From assembly GCA_018398585.1 (NCBI GenBank), contig JAGTTD010000010.1:3117501-3181500 (forward strand): a DNA stretch of 64,000 bases. The letters run 5' to 3'. The DNA is from Simmondsia chinensis. Its lineage: Eukaryota; Streptophyta; Magnoliopsida; Caryophyllales; Simmondsiaceae. Both the position numbers and the translations under genes were made by a program. Positions 46,857 to 57,961 of this stretch are shown one piece after another (the stretch's first letter is position 1; every line of letters begins with the position of its first letter). A model generated the notes under the pieces. It saw only the letters and a program-made list of their open reading frames with translations. It did no database searches and was not told the DNA's origin.

Positions 46857-48385
46857 TGTTGTGTACCTAGGGTTTAGGTTAAATTTTTAATAAAATGGAT
46901 TTAGAAGTTAAATACCTAACCAACTTTTAAATACTGTTTTTGGCTGGAAAATCAGTTCATAGCTGTTGGTAGTCATTGTTTTGTTGCGTTCTTGGGATGC
47001 TGCAGGTTTAAACCAGATTTTTTGCTGTTTTTTTCCCTTCGTTCTTATCCCTCATGCCTATATAAGAGGGAAAGTATCATTGTGTTGGATAACTTTTGAT
47101 GATAATAAGAAATTATAATTCCAATTTCTCTCTCTCCCTCTCTAGCTCTCTCTTGCTCCCTTACTTTCTTCTTCAATTTCTAATTCTCCCTTAATTCTCT
47201 TTCTTCTTCTCCCTCTTTCTCTAAATTCAATTCAAGAAATATTAGTTTATGACCTAGAACTACTTTGGGTCATAACAGATTGGTATCAGAGCACGTTAAC
47301 CGATCCCTGAAGGCATGAATTAATGGGTTCCGAGTTGCAAAATGCTGCCGTAGTCGCTGAATATTGGTTGTATGATCAGCAATTATCCCGAATTGATATG
47401 TTTCTTGAAAAATTGGAGGTACTTCTCTATAGTCAACATGTTGAGCAATCAACATATGAACTAAAACAAGTTCGTATGGATTTGATGTTACAAAAAATTG
47501 AATCTCAGGACAAAAAAATCGGTATTATTGTTCACATAAAAAATTTTCAATTTTGGGAAGACGAAAGGTTGGAGCATGTCAAAGAATGGAGGGAAAGAGC
47601 TAATGCTAATATAGATAAATTGATGGAAAAGATGATTGTCATCCAAGAAAATCAGCCTCAACCCACAAATCAAGATTAAAAAAATCAACCAAGACGTCCC
47701 CAATCACAGCCAAAACACGAGTTTCTTTCACTTGCCCTAAGTTTGGAAAAAGATGCTGAAGAAACTCATGTGGGTGTCCAAGATTTGGGAGAAATCCAAA
47801 TGCTTAAATTGCCTCCAGCCATTCCTAGGGAAACGCCTGAATCCATTAAACAGTACATAGAAGAGAAATATCTTTTGCCAAAATTGGACCCTGATGAATT
47901 CTCTCCGGACAAAGCTGGTAGAGGCTGGGACTTTGACTGGTTTGGTAAGGCTAAAATACCTCTGGAACTAACATCACCTCAGTCAGTTGCTGTTCTTGCA
48001 TGAGAATTGCCATTTAGTCGTTCAAAAGAGGAGGCACATCAAGGAATGTGGGAGTCTTGGGCTACTAATGGAGGCAGTGAGCATATTGCAGAGCATTTTC
48101 ATGAACTTGTTCTTGTTATGGTACTGGAGTTCACTTTTGAATTAGAAACGTTCCAAAAGGAGGCTATCTACTATCTTGACAAGGGAAAGTCTGCTTTTGT
48201 GACTGCATTACTCCTTGAATCTAGTGCTAAGGCTGCAAAAAACTTCAAGAGGAGGAAGAAAAGGGGAAAAAAAAAAAAAGAAGAAGATCAACCAAGTTTG
48301 TATAATGTCGCAGTTGGCTGTTCATGATTGTGAAACCCGGTGATATGAAAAAGTGAAGACAATCCTTGAGGTCAAGGATTAGCCT

Positions 48386-48424
<39 letters not shown>

Positions 48425-48861
48425 TAATGTTGTGTACTTAGGGTTTAGGTTAAATTCCCAATAAAATGGATTTAGAAGTTAAATACCTAACTAACTTTTA
48501 AATACTGTTTTTGGCTGGAAAATCAGTTCATAGTTGTTGGTAGTCATTGTTTTGTTGCGTTCTTGGGATGCTGCAGGTTTAAACCAGATTTTGTGCTTAT
48601 TTTTTTGCTGTTTTTTCCCTACCCTATTATCCCTCATGCCTATATAAGAGGGGAAGTATCATTGTATTGGATAATTTTTGATGATAATAAGAAATTACAA
48701 TTCCAATTTCTCTCTCTCTTCCTCTCTAACTCTCTCTTTCTCCCTTACTTTCTTCTTCAATTTCTAGTTCTCCCTTAATTCTCTTTCTTCTTCCCCCTCT
48801 TTCTCTAAATTTAATTCAAAAAATATTAGTTTATGACCTAGAACTACTTTGGGTCATAACA
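46857..48861 (+). mobile_element. Small LTR retrotransposon with captured SKI2 sequence
   Basis: LTRs at 46857-47277 and 48428-48861 start TGTTGTGTAC and end CATAACA. Flanks TAGAT (46852-46856) and CAGAT (48862-48866) form a 5-bp duplication with one change. The primer-binding site TGGTATCAGAGC (47281-47292, initiator tRNA-Met type) lies just inside the left LTR. Each LTR has CTATATAAG as TATA box and a CT-rich leader. The 1150-bp body has one frame (47323-48327) made of a coiled-coil leader and two blocks of host SKI2. No protease, RT or integrase. A 29-G run abuts the right LTR. The LTRs are very similar. Confidence 0.9.
47323..48327 (+). pseudogene. Chimeric gag-like/SKI2 (DExH helicase) frame
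   Basis: One continuous frame with two stops, TAA 47677-47679 and TGA 48001-48003. Residues 1-118 (MGSELQNAAVV..., predicted coiled coil) look like the N-terminal gag region of an LTR element. From about 47800 the frame reads KLPPAIPRETPESIKQYIEE, FSPDKAGRGWDFDWFGKAKI and ELPFSRSKEE, then jumps to GGSEHIAEHFHELV and FELETFQKEAIYYLDKGKS. The second part is the SKI2/DExH11 exosome-cofactor helicase. The family segment between these blocks (roughly 200 residues) is missing, and the match ends just before the Walker A motif, so no helicase activity is possible. The TGA replaces a Trp conserved in SKI2 (TGG to TGA). A lysine-rich tail of unknown origin follows. Confidence 0.82.
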
Positions 48862-49380
48862 CAGATATTGACATTAATTCACACTGATTCAGAGTGTTAG
48901 TAATCATATAAGAACGGCTATGTCCGTTATCAATAAGAGAGTGATACAGGCTTGTAATAGCAATGTAATACAGAGCTGGGAATAGAGTGTGCAGCAAAGT
49001 AGCAGCTGGAGTGGAATAGCGGGCCAAAAGTTAGTTGGAATTACTTAGAGATATTTCAAGTAGTAATAGAAATAGTTGTAAGATTGAGGTGATTGTAAAC
49101 AAGATATATAGTTTGTTACTTGTTACTGTGAAGGATTTTTAGGACAATTCTAACACAATCTCTATCTTTCTCCCTTAAACCTTCTTCTAAACTTCCATTA
49201 ACAAGCTTCTCTTGTGACATAGATCACTCCTGAATTGTTTGTATCAGAGTGAGAGACAGGCACTTCTGTTGCTATATTCTACCTAAAGAAGTTTGGATTT
49301 AACCACATTTTCCCCTCTAGAGATTGAAGGTGTCGGTATTCGCATGACAAGTTGTTGCTAGAAAGTGTTACAATCAAACT
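48862..49380. other. Spacer without recognised gene
   Basis: AT-rich; no domain or repeat family identified apart from the LTR-element flank. Confidence 0.35.
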
Positions 49381-49445
49381 ACTAATCCCACCCTCTGACC
49401 CTGTGTATGTGGGAGCTCTTGAGGCACTGGGTTTGTTGTTGTTGT
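49381..49445 (+). mobile_element. Au-tail SINE 3' fragment
   Basis: CACCCTCTGACCCTGTGTAT, then GAGGCACTGGGTTTGTTGTT and TTG repeats; the 3' end of the SINE family, strongly 5'-truncated. Target duplication not identified. Confidence 0.6.
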
Positions 49446-50504
49446 ATATCTCAAAATTAATATGTATGAAAATAAAGGAAAAGAAATTATGAAATGAAAA
49501 AAATGAAAATCAGAAAAAAAGGAGAAGTAACCCACGTTGAGAAAAATCGGGGAAGTGGGATGTTGATTTTTATTAGATATATAAAGGGTTGTTACAGTTG
49601 AAGTTAATTGAGTGGTAGAGAAGAAAAAATGTAGAGGTTGTGGGTTTGTTAGAAGGGTGCTTGGGGGGCATCTGGGTAGGGGTAGAGTACGATAAAAATG
49701 ATTGTTAGTGTTCATTTGTGAGGTTTTTTATGTTTGACGTGGAGTGAGGTTCATTCGAGTACGAAGACAGTCATGCTCGGGTGTTGAGAGTTTTTGTAGC
49801 TTCCTTTATCCAAAGCTACCTTGTGAAGAGGGTTGGTGACTCGCTGTGTAGTAGCCACATTGAGGAGGGTTGGCAACTTACTATGCAATAGTCACATTGA
49901 GGAGGTGAGTTGTGAATTGGGGTTCGGGGTTTCAATTAGAGATTGTAATATTAAATTTCATAGTGGATGAGGAGCCCGTTTGGGTCCCATGATTTTTCCC
50001 TCTAGTTAAGAGAGGGTTTTCCACGTAAATTTGGTGTGCTGATTTTTCGTTGATTTTGTTTGATTTTTGCTTCTGCTTGTGCTCAAATGTGTGATTTTCC
50101 CAATAATTGTCAAACTCAATCAACTCAACAACAATTAATCAACCAAGTAAAGTATACATATATTGTATATATATCACTACAAGTGTGAGACATTTACAAT
50201 TATAAGTAGTATAAATAATATAAGAGAGAGAGGGAGGAAGAAGAAGACTAGAAGAAGAGGGGGAGAGATAGACGAGAATTAAGGGGGAGGGAGAAGAGCT
50301 CACATCAACAATCATTATACCTCTCTCTCTATTCTAAGGCCATTATTTATGCTATGGATTAGTTGGCCCTAATTAAAATTAGACAGCCTGATGTCCAAAT
50401 AAGTGAAATGGGCTGATGAAGTGTCCCCAGTTGCTGATGTGTCGAGTGGTGTTGTGAAGGTAGTTGATGTGTTGGTGTCAATAATTGTATCAGTAAGTTA
50501 TTTT
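49446..50504. other. Spacer with AG-rich low-complexity sequence
   Basis: No coding sequence recognised; a purine-rich run (GAGAGAGAGGGAGGAAGAAG) lies near 50225-50300. Confidence 0.35.
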
Positions 50505-51310
50505 CTTTAATTGAAAAAAGAGATAATATTAAGAGAGAAAGAATGTAAAAATGGCTAAGGAAGATGTCCTCAAAATTACATAATGCGACAATAATTTTTT
50601 TTGGATCGGAAAAAGAAATGCTATTAAGAGAGAAATAATGTACAAAGAGATAAGGACAAGAAGTCCTCGTAATTACAAAAAAAAGAGAAAACCATAAACA
50701 AAAACAAGAAAAAACAATAAACTAATAACATAAAGCCCTCCAGTCCCTTTGCAAATCTAATAAGGCTATGTTAGCGAAGCTTCCAAAGCTCTTTGTTTAA
50801 ATAGCTTCTAAAAAGACCACATTTTCCCATAAGAAATGAAGCGGTGTATAATGATCCTTAAAAATCCTAACATTTTTCTTAAAAATGATAACCATAAACT
50901 AATAACATAAAGCCTTCAATTCCTCTGCAAGTCAACTAAGGTCATGGCAGCAAAGCCTCCAAAGCTCTGTGTCCAAAGAGTTGCTAAAAAGACCACCTTC
51001 TCCCATAAGAAATTAACTGGTTTATGTAGATAATTAAAGATCCTAGCATTCCTTTCATGCCAAATGCACCAGAGAATCGCAATCTTGATTGTGGAGAATA
51101 ATGTTGAAATGTCTTCCTTCTTTCCTATGCCCTGAAACTTTTAAACAATCTCGGGCTAACCCACATCTGGTTGAAGTGCACAATAGTTTCGATCGTAAAT
51201 TCCAAGCCATAACACAATGTAAAAATAAATGGTCATGCGACTCCCCATTGTGGAAGCACATAACACAGATTCGTGGAGATAAAGCCTTAAAAGGTATTCG
51301 TTTTTGCTAG
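50505..51310 (-). mobile_element. L1-type LINE 3' remnant
   Basis: The minus strand reads WCFHNGESHDHLFLHCVMAW (zf-RVT type, 51260-51200), then broken sequence close to the usual ERNARIF...PVNFLWEKVVF end of plant L1 ORF2. The final part is present twice (about 50700-50840 and 50895-51025), an internal duplication. Pseudogenised. Confidence 0.65.
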
Positions 51311-51331
51311 CAATCTTGAGTATTAAGCTTC

Positions 51332-51621
51332 AACAACAACAGCAACAGCAACAGACCCAGTGCCTCAAGGGCTTCCGCCTAAGCGGGGTCCCGGGGGGGG
51401 GGGTGGATGTACGCAGCCTTACCCCTTCAGGGTGTAACCCTGCCAAGAGGTTGTTTCCAAGGACCCCCAACCTTATAGGATTGGCAACATGAGAACTTCC
51501 CAGGAGGTCACCCATCTTGGTACTACTCTCGCCCAAGCATGCTTAACTTTGGAGTTATAATGGGATCCGATGCATTAGTGCTTGGTAAATGAACCCTTTG
51601 CATGTCTATAAAGATATTGAC
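51332..51621 (-). mobile_element. Full-length SINE with 5S rRNA-derived head
   Basis: On the minus strand: a 5' extension, then ACCAAGCACTAATGCATCGG, ATCCCATTATAACTCCAAAG, GAGAGTAGTACCAAGATGGG and CTCCTGGGAAGTTCTCATGT, then the Au-like module and TTG/CTG repeats. Exact 11-bp duplications, TATTAAGCTTC, at 51321-51331 and 51622-51632. Its ACTAATGCA is closer to true 5S rRNA than the other copies, and it has about 30 extra bases at the 5' end. Confidence 0.88.
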
Positions 51622-52005
51622 TATTAAGCTTCTAGAAATTTATACTCAATATCTTTACTGAATTCCTCATTGATCATATGTGTATTGCTTTTATGTTTTA
51701 AGATATTTGCAGCTGAATCAAATCCAAATGCCTATGCATCTCTTTGTTCGAACATTATAAACATGCTATTACAGATTGCTTGTGGTGCGTAGTGCACATA
51801 GTGGTTCTAAGCTTTGAGAAAGAGACATTTTGCTATAGGTAAGTAAGGTTCAAATAGCTCACTTTAAAGGCCTATTCAATGCTTTTCTGTATGCAATCTC
51901 GTAAAGTGATATCTATAAATTGTGATGTGTTCTTTGTGTAATTTGCATAAGAAGTAAGTATAGAGAGAGAGACTCTTCTACCACCATTATTCACCATAAT
52001 GAATA

Positions 52006-54547
52006 TGATGCAGCGCGCGTAATGGGAAATAGGGATACGGGAAGGTTCAACGGCCTTCCCTTTGATTTTTATTAATTTACTAACAAAAAACAAAGAGGTA
52101 TGATAAACTTGTTTCTCACAACCCCAGAAATCGAGGATCAAACATAACAATTGAAATTTTCTCAAAAATCAAAGTCTACCTAAACCTAACTAGTCTCTCT
52201 TTATATAGAGGAGGAATTATAATTCAAAATTCAAATTTAAAATCAAATAAAAATTTAAATCAAATCAAATCACAAGGAAATCAAATCAAAACGAAAACGA
52301 AAAGAAATTTAAAATTAAATCGGTAACCAAATCTCGCTGATCATGCCTTGAATCTCACGTATGAACACAGCCGCATCCTTGTGCCACCAACCTTCGTGAC
52401 GCCAAGCTATGCTCCAATCACGAGCGCTAGGCTGCTTCCCGTGTAACCTTGGCGTCCTAATCCCGCCTTTTCCTGGCTTGCCCGTCTTGACCCGCTTGAC
52501 CCGCCAAAGGTTATTTGGGGGCTGCATCATTCTCCCCGGCTTGGAGAGAATTCGTCTTCGAATTCGTTGGGTCATTTGGGCCAATGTTGCCAAGCTTCGT
52601 TCACTTGCGCCTCGAATTCGTCTTGCCAAGCTCCAAGTCGCCAAACTTACCGAATCGTGGTTATCATCCCGGCTTGCCAAGACTGCATCATTCTCTTCGG
52701 GTTGGAGAGAATTCGCCTCGAGTTCTCCCAGGGGTCTTCCATTGCAGACTTCTCCCTACCGCCAACTACGCCCTTGGTGATCTTATCGGTACTTCAGTCA
52801 CCTTTGTTTCGCCTTCCAGATAACCCCGCCAAGTTCCATCTTTTGTGGGCGTCAATGCAACTGACTCATATGTTCGTCTCGCCCGGATGTAACTCCTTGT
52901 GAGCAACTTCACCACTTGGCACCAGATATCTGCATTCACCGTAAGGCTTATTCGGTATTATTCCTTCCTGCTCGGTAAGGCGTTGTCATGAACCCAGTCT
53001 TCCCGGCATTGCTCCTTCGTTGTTGGCGGTAACAACTCTGACCCGCCAAACTTGGGCTTTCCCCTGATATCGCTTACCGGTGTAGACGCCATGTCTGATT
53101 CACCAACTGCTTTGGTGGGCACGGCACTATCCTCCGGTTTTGGGTTCTCGGAATTTGAAACACTTGGCGCTTCAACTTTCTTGGGCAACAAGATGACCTT
53201 CGTTCCCTTGAAGGTGAAGCTATAGGTGTTACGTCGTCCGTTGTGGATGGCTCCTCTATCGTACTGCCATGGTCTTCCCAACAACAAGTGGCAAGCATCC
53301 ATGGTCACCACGTTGCACCAAAATGCCTCCCGATATTTTGCCCCAATTGAGAAATTGTCCAGGCAATGTTTAGATATGATTACCTGATCGTCTTCCTTGA
53401 GCCATGACACCTTGTAAGGGTTTGGATGATCCTCCATCTTCAACCCTAGCTTCTGAATGGCTTCCTCGGAGATGGCGTTTTCACAACTCTCGGAGTCGAT
53501 GACTAGGTGGCATACCCTTGCGCCAATGGTACATGTCGTTTGGAATATGTTGTGTCGTAGCCAATCATCCCCTTCAGCTTCTTCAGGCGTGAAGCCAACT
53601 CGCCTGACCAACTGCAAGTGACATTCGTCACCCACTATCTCCACCTCGCCAAGTGACGCCAACTCGTCCTGAGTTTCGTCCACCTCTATGGCGCCTTCCT
53701 CTTCAATCTCTGGAAATTCATCACGGAGGCTGGTGCCCACCCTCCGTTCTTCAATGATGGCGTCTCCGGTATTGAACCGATGCTTCCTCGGCCAAGGATC
53801 CGGTAGTTTCGCCTCTGAGGCTGGATTTTGGATCTCGTCTTTCTCCTCATTGATAGCACTCGGTGTTAATGTGTGTCGGGGTCGGGTTCGGGTTCCCGGG
53901 TCAAGATCGGGATTTGCCCCTAGTTGAATCAAGCAATGCTCCATTCGTTGGAATTTCTCCTCCAATTCTTCTATCCTCCTCTTGGTCTGCTGTTGACGAT
54001 CACGGTCAATAATGTCTTCGACCGCGGCATTCCTTTGACGTCCACGGGCCATCTCAGAAAACTTTCTGAGCTCTGACACCAAATGATGCAGCGCATGTAA
54101 TGGGAAATAAGGGTACGAGAAGGTTCAACGGCCTTCCCTTTAAATTTTATTGAGATGATAAATAAAATAACAAAGAGGCTTGATGGACTCGGTTCTCACA
54201 ATCCAAGAAATTGAGAATACTAGGAAATAATACTTTAAATTTGAAAATTGGCTTACCCTAACACTAATCACCCCCTCTTTATATAGAGAAAGACTAAAGG
54301 AAATTTGAATTCAAATTCAAATTTACAATAATTAAGGAAACAAAAAAAAATCAAATCAGCGATTAAAGGAAATGAACAAATTTGTTAAGAATCTCTGCTA
54401 AAAACGCAAAATCACGGCTAGAATCTTGCAGAGCTGGTACCGTGCTGATCTTGGCGTCACATCAAGTTTCCTTCTCGCCAACCTTCTCGCTAATGCTACC
54501 CTTTTGCCAATCCGTGGCTGTCTTCCTCATCGTGGCTGGCTGCATCA
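52006..54547 (-). mobile_element. Gag-protease-only LTR retrotransposon
   Basis: LTRs at 54084-54547 (5' on minus) and 52006-52529 start TGATGCAGC and end GCTGCATCA on the plus strand. Exact 5-bp duplications, GAATA, lie at 52001-52005 and 54548-54552. The primer-binding site TTTGGTGTCAGAGC (tRNA-Met type with one change) follows the 5' LTR on the minus strand; a polypurine run (GCCGGGGAGAA) precedes the 3' LTR. TATATAAAG in the 5' LTR (54285-54277) is a TATA box. The body carries one ORF (52958-54052) and about 430 bases of non-coding sequence. RT, RNase H and integrase are absent without a visible scar. Confidence 0.9.
52958..54052 (-). CDS. Gag-like/aspartic protease protein of Ty3-type element
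   Basis: Start at MARGRQRNAAVEDI (ATG 54052-54050), 364 codons, uninterrupted. An N-terminal coiled coil (KRRIEELEEKFQRMEHCLIQ) and an acidic linker precede a retropepsin-like domain: CHLVIDSESCENAISEEAIQ, KLGLKMEDHPNPYKVSWL, FWCNVVTMDACHLLLGRPWQ, YDRGAIHNGRRNTYSFTF. The usual active site D-S-G reads D-S-E, so catalysis is doubtful. No zinc knuckle is seen between coiled coil and protease. The preceding in-frame codons run back into the primer-binding site and are not taken as start. The frame ends before any RT motif. Confidence 0.8.
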   Translation of the reverse strand: MARGRQRNAAVEDIIDRDRQQQTKRRIEELEEKFQRMEHCLIQLGANPDLDPGTRTRPRHTLTPSAINEEKDEIQNPASEAKLPDPWPRKHRFNTGDAIIEERRVGTSLRDEFPEIEEEGAIEVDETQDELASLGEVEIVGDECHLQLVRRVGFTPEEAEGDDWLRHNIFQTTCTIGARVCHLVIDSESCENAISEEAIQKLGLKMEDHPNPYKVSWLKEDDQVIISKHCLDNFSIGAKYREAFWCNVVTMDACHLLLGRPWQYDRGAIHNGRRNTYSFTFKGTKVILLPKKVEAPSVSNSENPKPEDSAVPTKAVGESDMASTPVSDIRGKPKFGGSELLPPTTKEQCREDWVHDNALPSRKE

Positions 54548-54552
54548 GAATA

Positions 54553-55360
54553 TCTGTGCTACTCTTGGTAGATACAGGCTATAGCCAAATCACATAAATT
54601 CAGTGTTTACTTTGCCCTTACTCTTTGTTTTGTTCTTATTATTAAAACTATCTGGGGCCAAATGTGTGTGCTTGTGTCCTAATAACAGGCGTTGGAACCC
54701 TAAAAGAACCCTAACTAGTAGCCTAGTGAAGCACGAGACCAGGCAACCTGGTCTTCTGGGTGCATGTTTTTGCGTGCACCGATGTGTAGACGTTAGTTAG
54801 AGCGTTCGAACTCTCATGAGCAATGGAGCATACAAGTTGGTGCGCTTTAGTGGTTCGATGCTAATCAATCGATTATAATATGTGCAACATCAGTGCGTTG
54901 GAGATAAATGTCGTGGTTAGTGCCTGCGCCATAGTCAATGGTACGATGTAGTGGCAATGATGGTTACTAGGTGGTTTCCTGTGAAGGTGGCTGCAGTAGC
55001 AGGGGAGAGAGTAGACTGGGAGGCTGAAATGTTTCTTTTAGGTGACTGGTTATGCAGAATATGACAAACATTATATAATGTTGTGGGATGAATAATGGAA
55101 AACTTGTAAGATTTGAGTTAGATTGAACCCATCAGACTTTGTAAATTGGACCACCAAACCGTCCAATGAATTGGATTGGTAGGAAATTGCTGAAGCAGTT
55201 GGACCGCATTGATATCAAGCTGAATCGAACCAAACTTGCTGCAGATAGAATTAGTTCTAGATTAAAACAAAATCAATGGTTAAGGCGGTTCAGACCAGGG
55301 AAACAATGTCTGTTCCTTTTTTTTTTTTGATCTGAACAATGTCTGTTAATCATAGGTGTT
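54553..55360. other. Spacer without recognised gene
   Basis: No domain found; short frames only. Confidence 0.35.
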
Positions 55361-55444
55361 AGAGGAGTTAAGGTTCCTAATATTGAGAAATATAATGGTA
55401 TTGACTTTGCATATTGGCGCATGTGCATTATGAATTATCTATAA

Positions 55445-56487
55445 GGCTGTGTTTGGAGTATGGAATTGGAGCCTAAAATTGGGATTGAGGTTGGAATTGG
55501 GGCCTAGGATTTCAATTCTATTGTTTGGTTCATCTACTAGAATTGGAATTACAATTCCACTGTCCAATTCCATGGAATTGGATTTTAATTGAAATCATAT
55601 TTTCCAATTCTTTAGGGTGGGGGTAAGGAATTACAATTCCGTACTGCCATTGACTTAATACCCAAAATGACTCCACGTGATTAACCTAAATCCTAGATGA
55701 TACATAATCTAAAGACTTAGACACAACCTAAAATTTGATCCGAACCTTGAAGTCACCCAACTCGAATGCCTTGAACTTGAAATGATCGAAATCACCTTAG
55801 CTCAAAGTTCGAAGTGACCCAACCCGATTGACCCGAAACTCGAGATGACTCAAATCCATAAAATAAAGCTACTCAACTTGAATGTGATGTAAACAAGCTG
55901 AGCCCAATTGGAAATGACCCGACCAATTTGACCCAAAACTTAAGACGACCCAGACCCAAAATGACTCGACCCATCTCAAAATCAGCCTAAGTTAAATCGA
56001 AATTTGAAATGATACAACTCGTTTGTCCCAAAACTAAGATAACTCGAGCTTGAAATGACCAAAATGAACTCAAACCTGACCGATTCTAGCCTAAATTCCG
56101 AAAAGACCTAACCCGATTAACTAAAAATCCGATTTGACTTGAACACCAAATGATCTGACGCGATACTCGACTCAATTTGACTCGAAACTCGAATGAGTCT
56201 AACTTAAAGTGAATCGCTACGACCATAATAACTTGAACGCAATGTGAACCGCTCCGACCAAAATCCAACCATAGTTGATTTAAAAACTCGAAATACTCCA
56301 ACTCGATCGACTAGAAACCTTTGATGATTCGAATCATTATGTAATTATAATTCAGACCTCCAATTCCTTCGATGAACCAAAACCAAACAATGGAATTTCA
56401 ATTCTATCAGAATTCCAATTCCATCAAAATTGGAATTGGAATTGCAATTCCACAGTCCAATTCTGATTCCATGTGCCAAATAGGGCC
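55445..56487. mobile_element. Inverted-repeat element with GGAATTGG ends
   Basis: Left end GGCTGTGTTTGGAGTATGGA and right end (inward) GGCCCTATTTGGCACATGGA, each followed by repeated GGAATTGGAATT words. The middle has repeated CGACCCGACCC/GACTCGAA-like words. No ORF. Inserted in the copia gag sequence; hAT-like ends, duplication not seen. Confidence 0.6.
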
Positions 56488-57642
56488 AGTGAAAACGCTG
56501 CAACTTCATGTATTGGGGCAAAAGTGGAGTATATAAACGGGAAGGTGTGGAACTTGTTGAAACGATTCTTTAGGCATGATCTGACTCACTTTGTCCCTAA
56601 CTATAACACTCGATGTTGTCAATGAAGAGACAATGGTAGATTTGATGGCTAGTTTGTCATACTTGTATGGAAAACCTTCGGTGAACCATAAGGTACACTT
56701 GATTAAAAAGTTCAATTTAAAGTTAATGGAAGTTAGTCCAATATCCCAACACTTGAATGCATTTAATAAATTGTGGATTATTTGTATGTGAAACATCACA
56801 ACTTCCTTTAATGGGGCAAAAGTTGGAGGATGTAAAGGACGAGTACCGGAACTTGTTGAACATATGAGCGAGATCCAGCTTACTTTATTCTTGACTGTGG
56901 CACACAATGTTGTCAACGAAAAGATAATAGCAAACTTGATGGATGCTTTGTCAGGCATGTATAAAAAAAGCCTTTGATATCAACAAGGTACGCATGATAA
57001 AAATATTCAATTTTAAAGTTGAGGGAAGATACTTCAATATCCAAAACTCGAATGCATTTAGTGTCTATAAATCAATTATCATCTGAGGGAATTGTGATTG
57101 ATGATGAAATTTGAGCCCTTATTTTATTAGTGTCCGTGCTTAATAGTTGAATGCATGGGAATGGTTGTTACTAAGGTCGTGATGAAGAAAGTTGAAATAT
57201 GGTGAGGTACATGATTTAATTTTGGCTAAGGAGTTGCGCTGGTGTGATTCTGGTGTGACACATGCTTTGAGTTCGGCCTAGAATGTGGAAACACAAGGTA
57301 GACTTTGTGGAAAAAAATCATGTAGAGGCAAATATAAGTGGGAGGAGCGACGTAGAATGGATCAAAGGGTCCGTATTGGTCTTGTGGAGAATCGGGCACT
57401 TAAAGCTAGGTTGTAGAGTCATGGAGAAAATTGGGTGTGACTCACGAATGTGTAGGATGCTTTTATTCTTGCCTTAACATTTTTTCGATGGATGATTGAA
57501 ACTGTAAACTTGGGGGACTCATTTCAAACCAAAATCTTGTAAGAAGTGATTCACAATCACACATGTTTGGGGGATTACAATATGTATTTGGTTGATGAAG
57601 AATAAATGAAAATACTGTCGGTAATATTTGTATCATATTCCC

Positions 57643-57796
57643 AAATGAGTCAATGTAGAGGACTTTACAGAGTGAGAGACATGTGCTTGAGTTAAAAAAG
57701 AATTTGATATTTGTGGACCCAAATGAGTCAATGTAGAGGACTTTATAGAGTGAGAGACATGTGCTTGAGTTAAAAAAGAATTTGATATTTGTGGAC
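57643..57796 (+). repeat. 78-bp tandem duplication in copia remnant
   Basis: AAATGAGTCAATGTAGAGGA and following sequence occurs at 57643-57720 and 57721-57796, nearly identical. The period of 78 keeps the reading frame (26 codons). Confidence 0.85.
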
Positions 57797-57893
57797 AACT
57801 TGATGACATTGATTATTCTATCACCTTTTCCCATAAAGGCAACGTCCCAAGGGTAAGTTAGTAAGGTAGCATAGCTTAAAATTCGAGAATATT

Positions 57894-57961
57894 ACAAAAC
57901 CGATCCAGTGCCTCAAAAGGCTCCCGTTTATGTAGGGTCGGGGGGAAAGGATGTACGTAGC
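57894..57961 (-). mobile_element. 5'-truncated Au-tail SINE (68 bp)
   Basis: CCAGTGCCTCAAAAGGCTCC...GGATGTACGTAGC is the complement of the SINE tail. Exact 19-bp duplications, CTTAAAATTCGAGAATATT, at 57875-57893 and 57962-57980 prove a true, very short insertion. Confidence 0.9.

Larger units (their letters stand above)
55365..57840 (+). pseudogene. Decayed Ty1/copia gag and protease region
   Basis: EKYNGIDFAYWRMCIMNYL (about 55380-55440) is the start of a copia gag. It is split by a MITE and continues as LTITLDVVNEETMVDLMASL, YLYGKPSVNHKVHLIKKFNL and ISQHLNAFNKLW (56590-56780), the gag UBN2-type domain. The region is repeated in degenerate form at 56800-57060. A broken zinc knuckle (VLWRIGHLKLGC, about 57380) and HVLELKKNLIFVD (about 57755) follow. 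Many stops; no RT or integrase here. Confidence 0.65.

Noticed and set aside
52409..52902. Plus-strand frames of 100-120 codons
   Set aside because: They lie in the 3' LTR and 3' non-coding part of the minus-strand LTR element and match no family.
57463..57834. 123-codon minus-strand frame
   Set aside because: Product of the 78-bp tandem duplication in the copia remnant read backwards.
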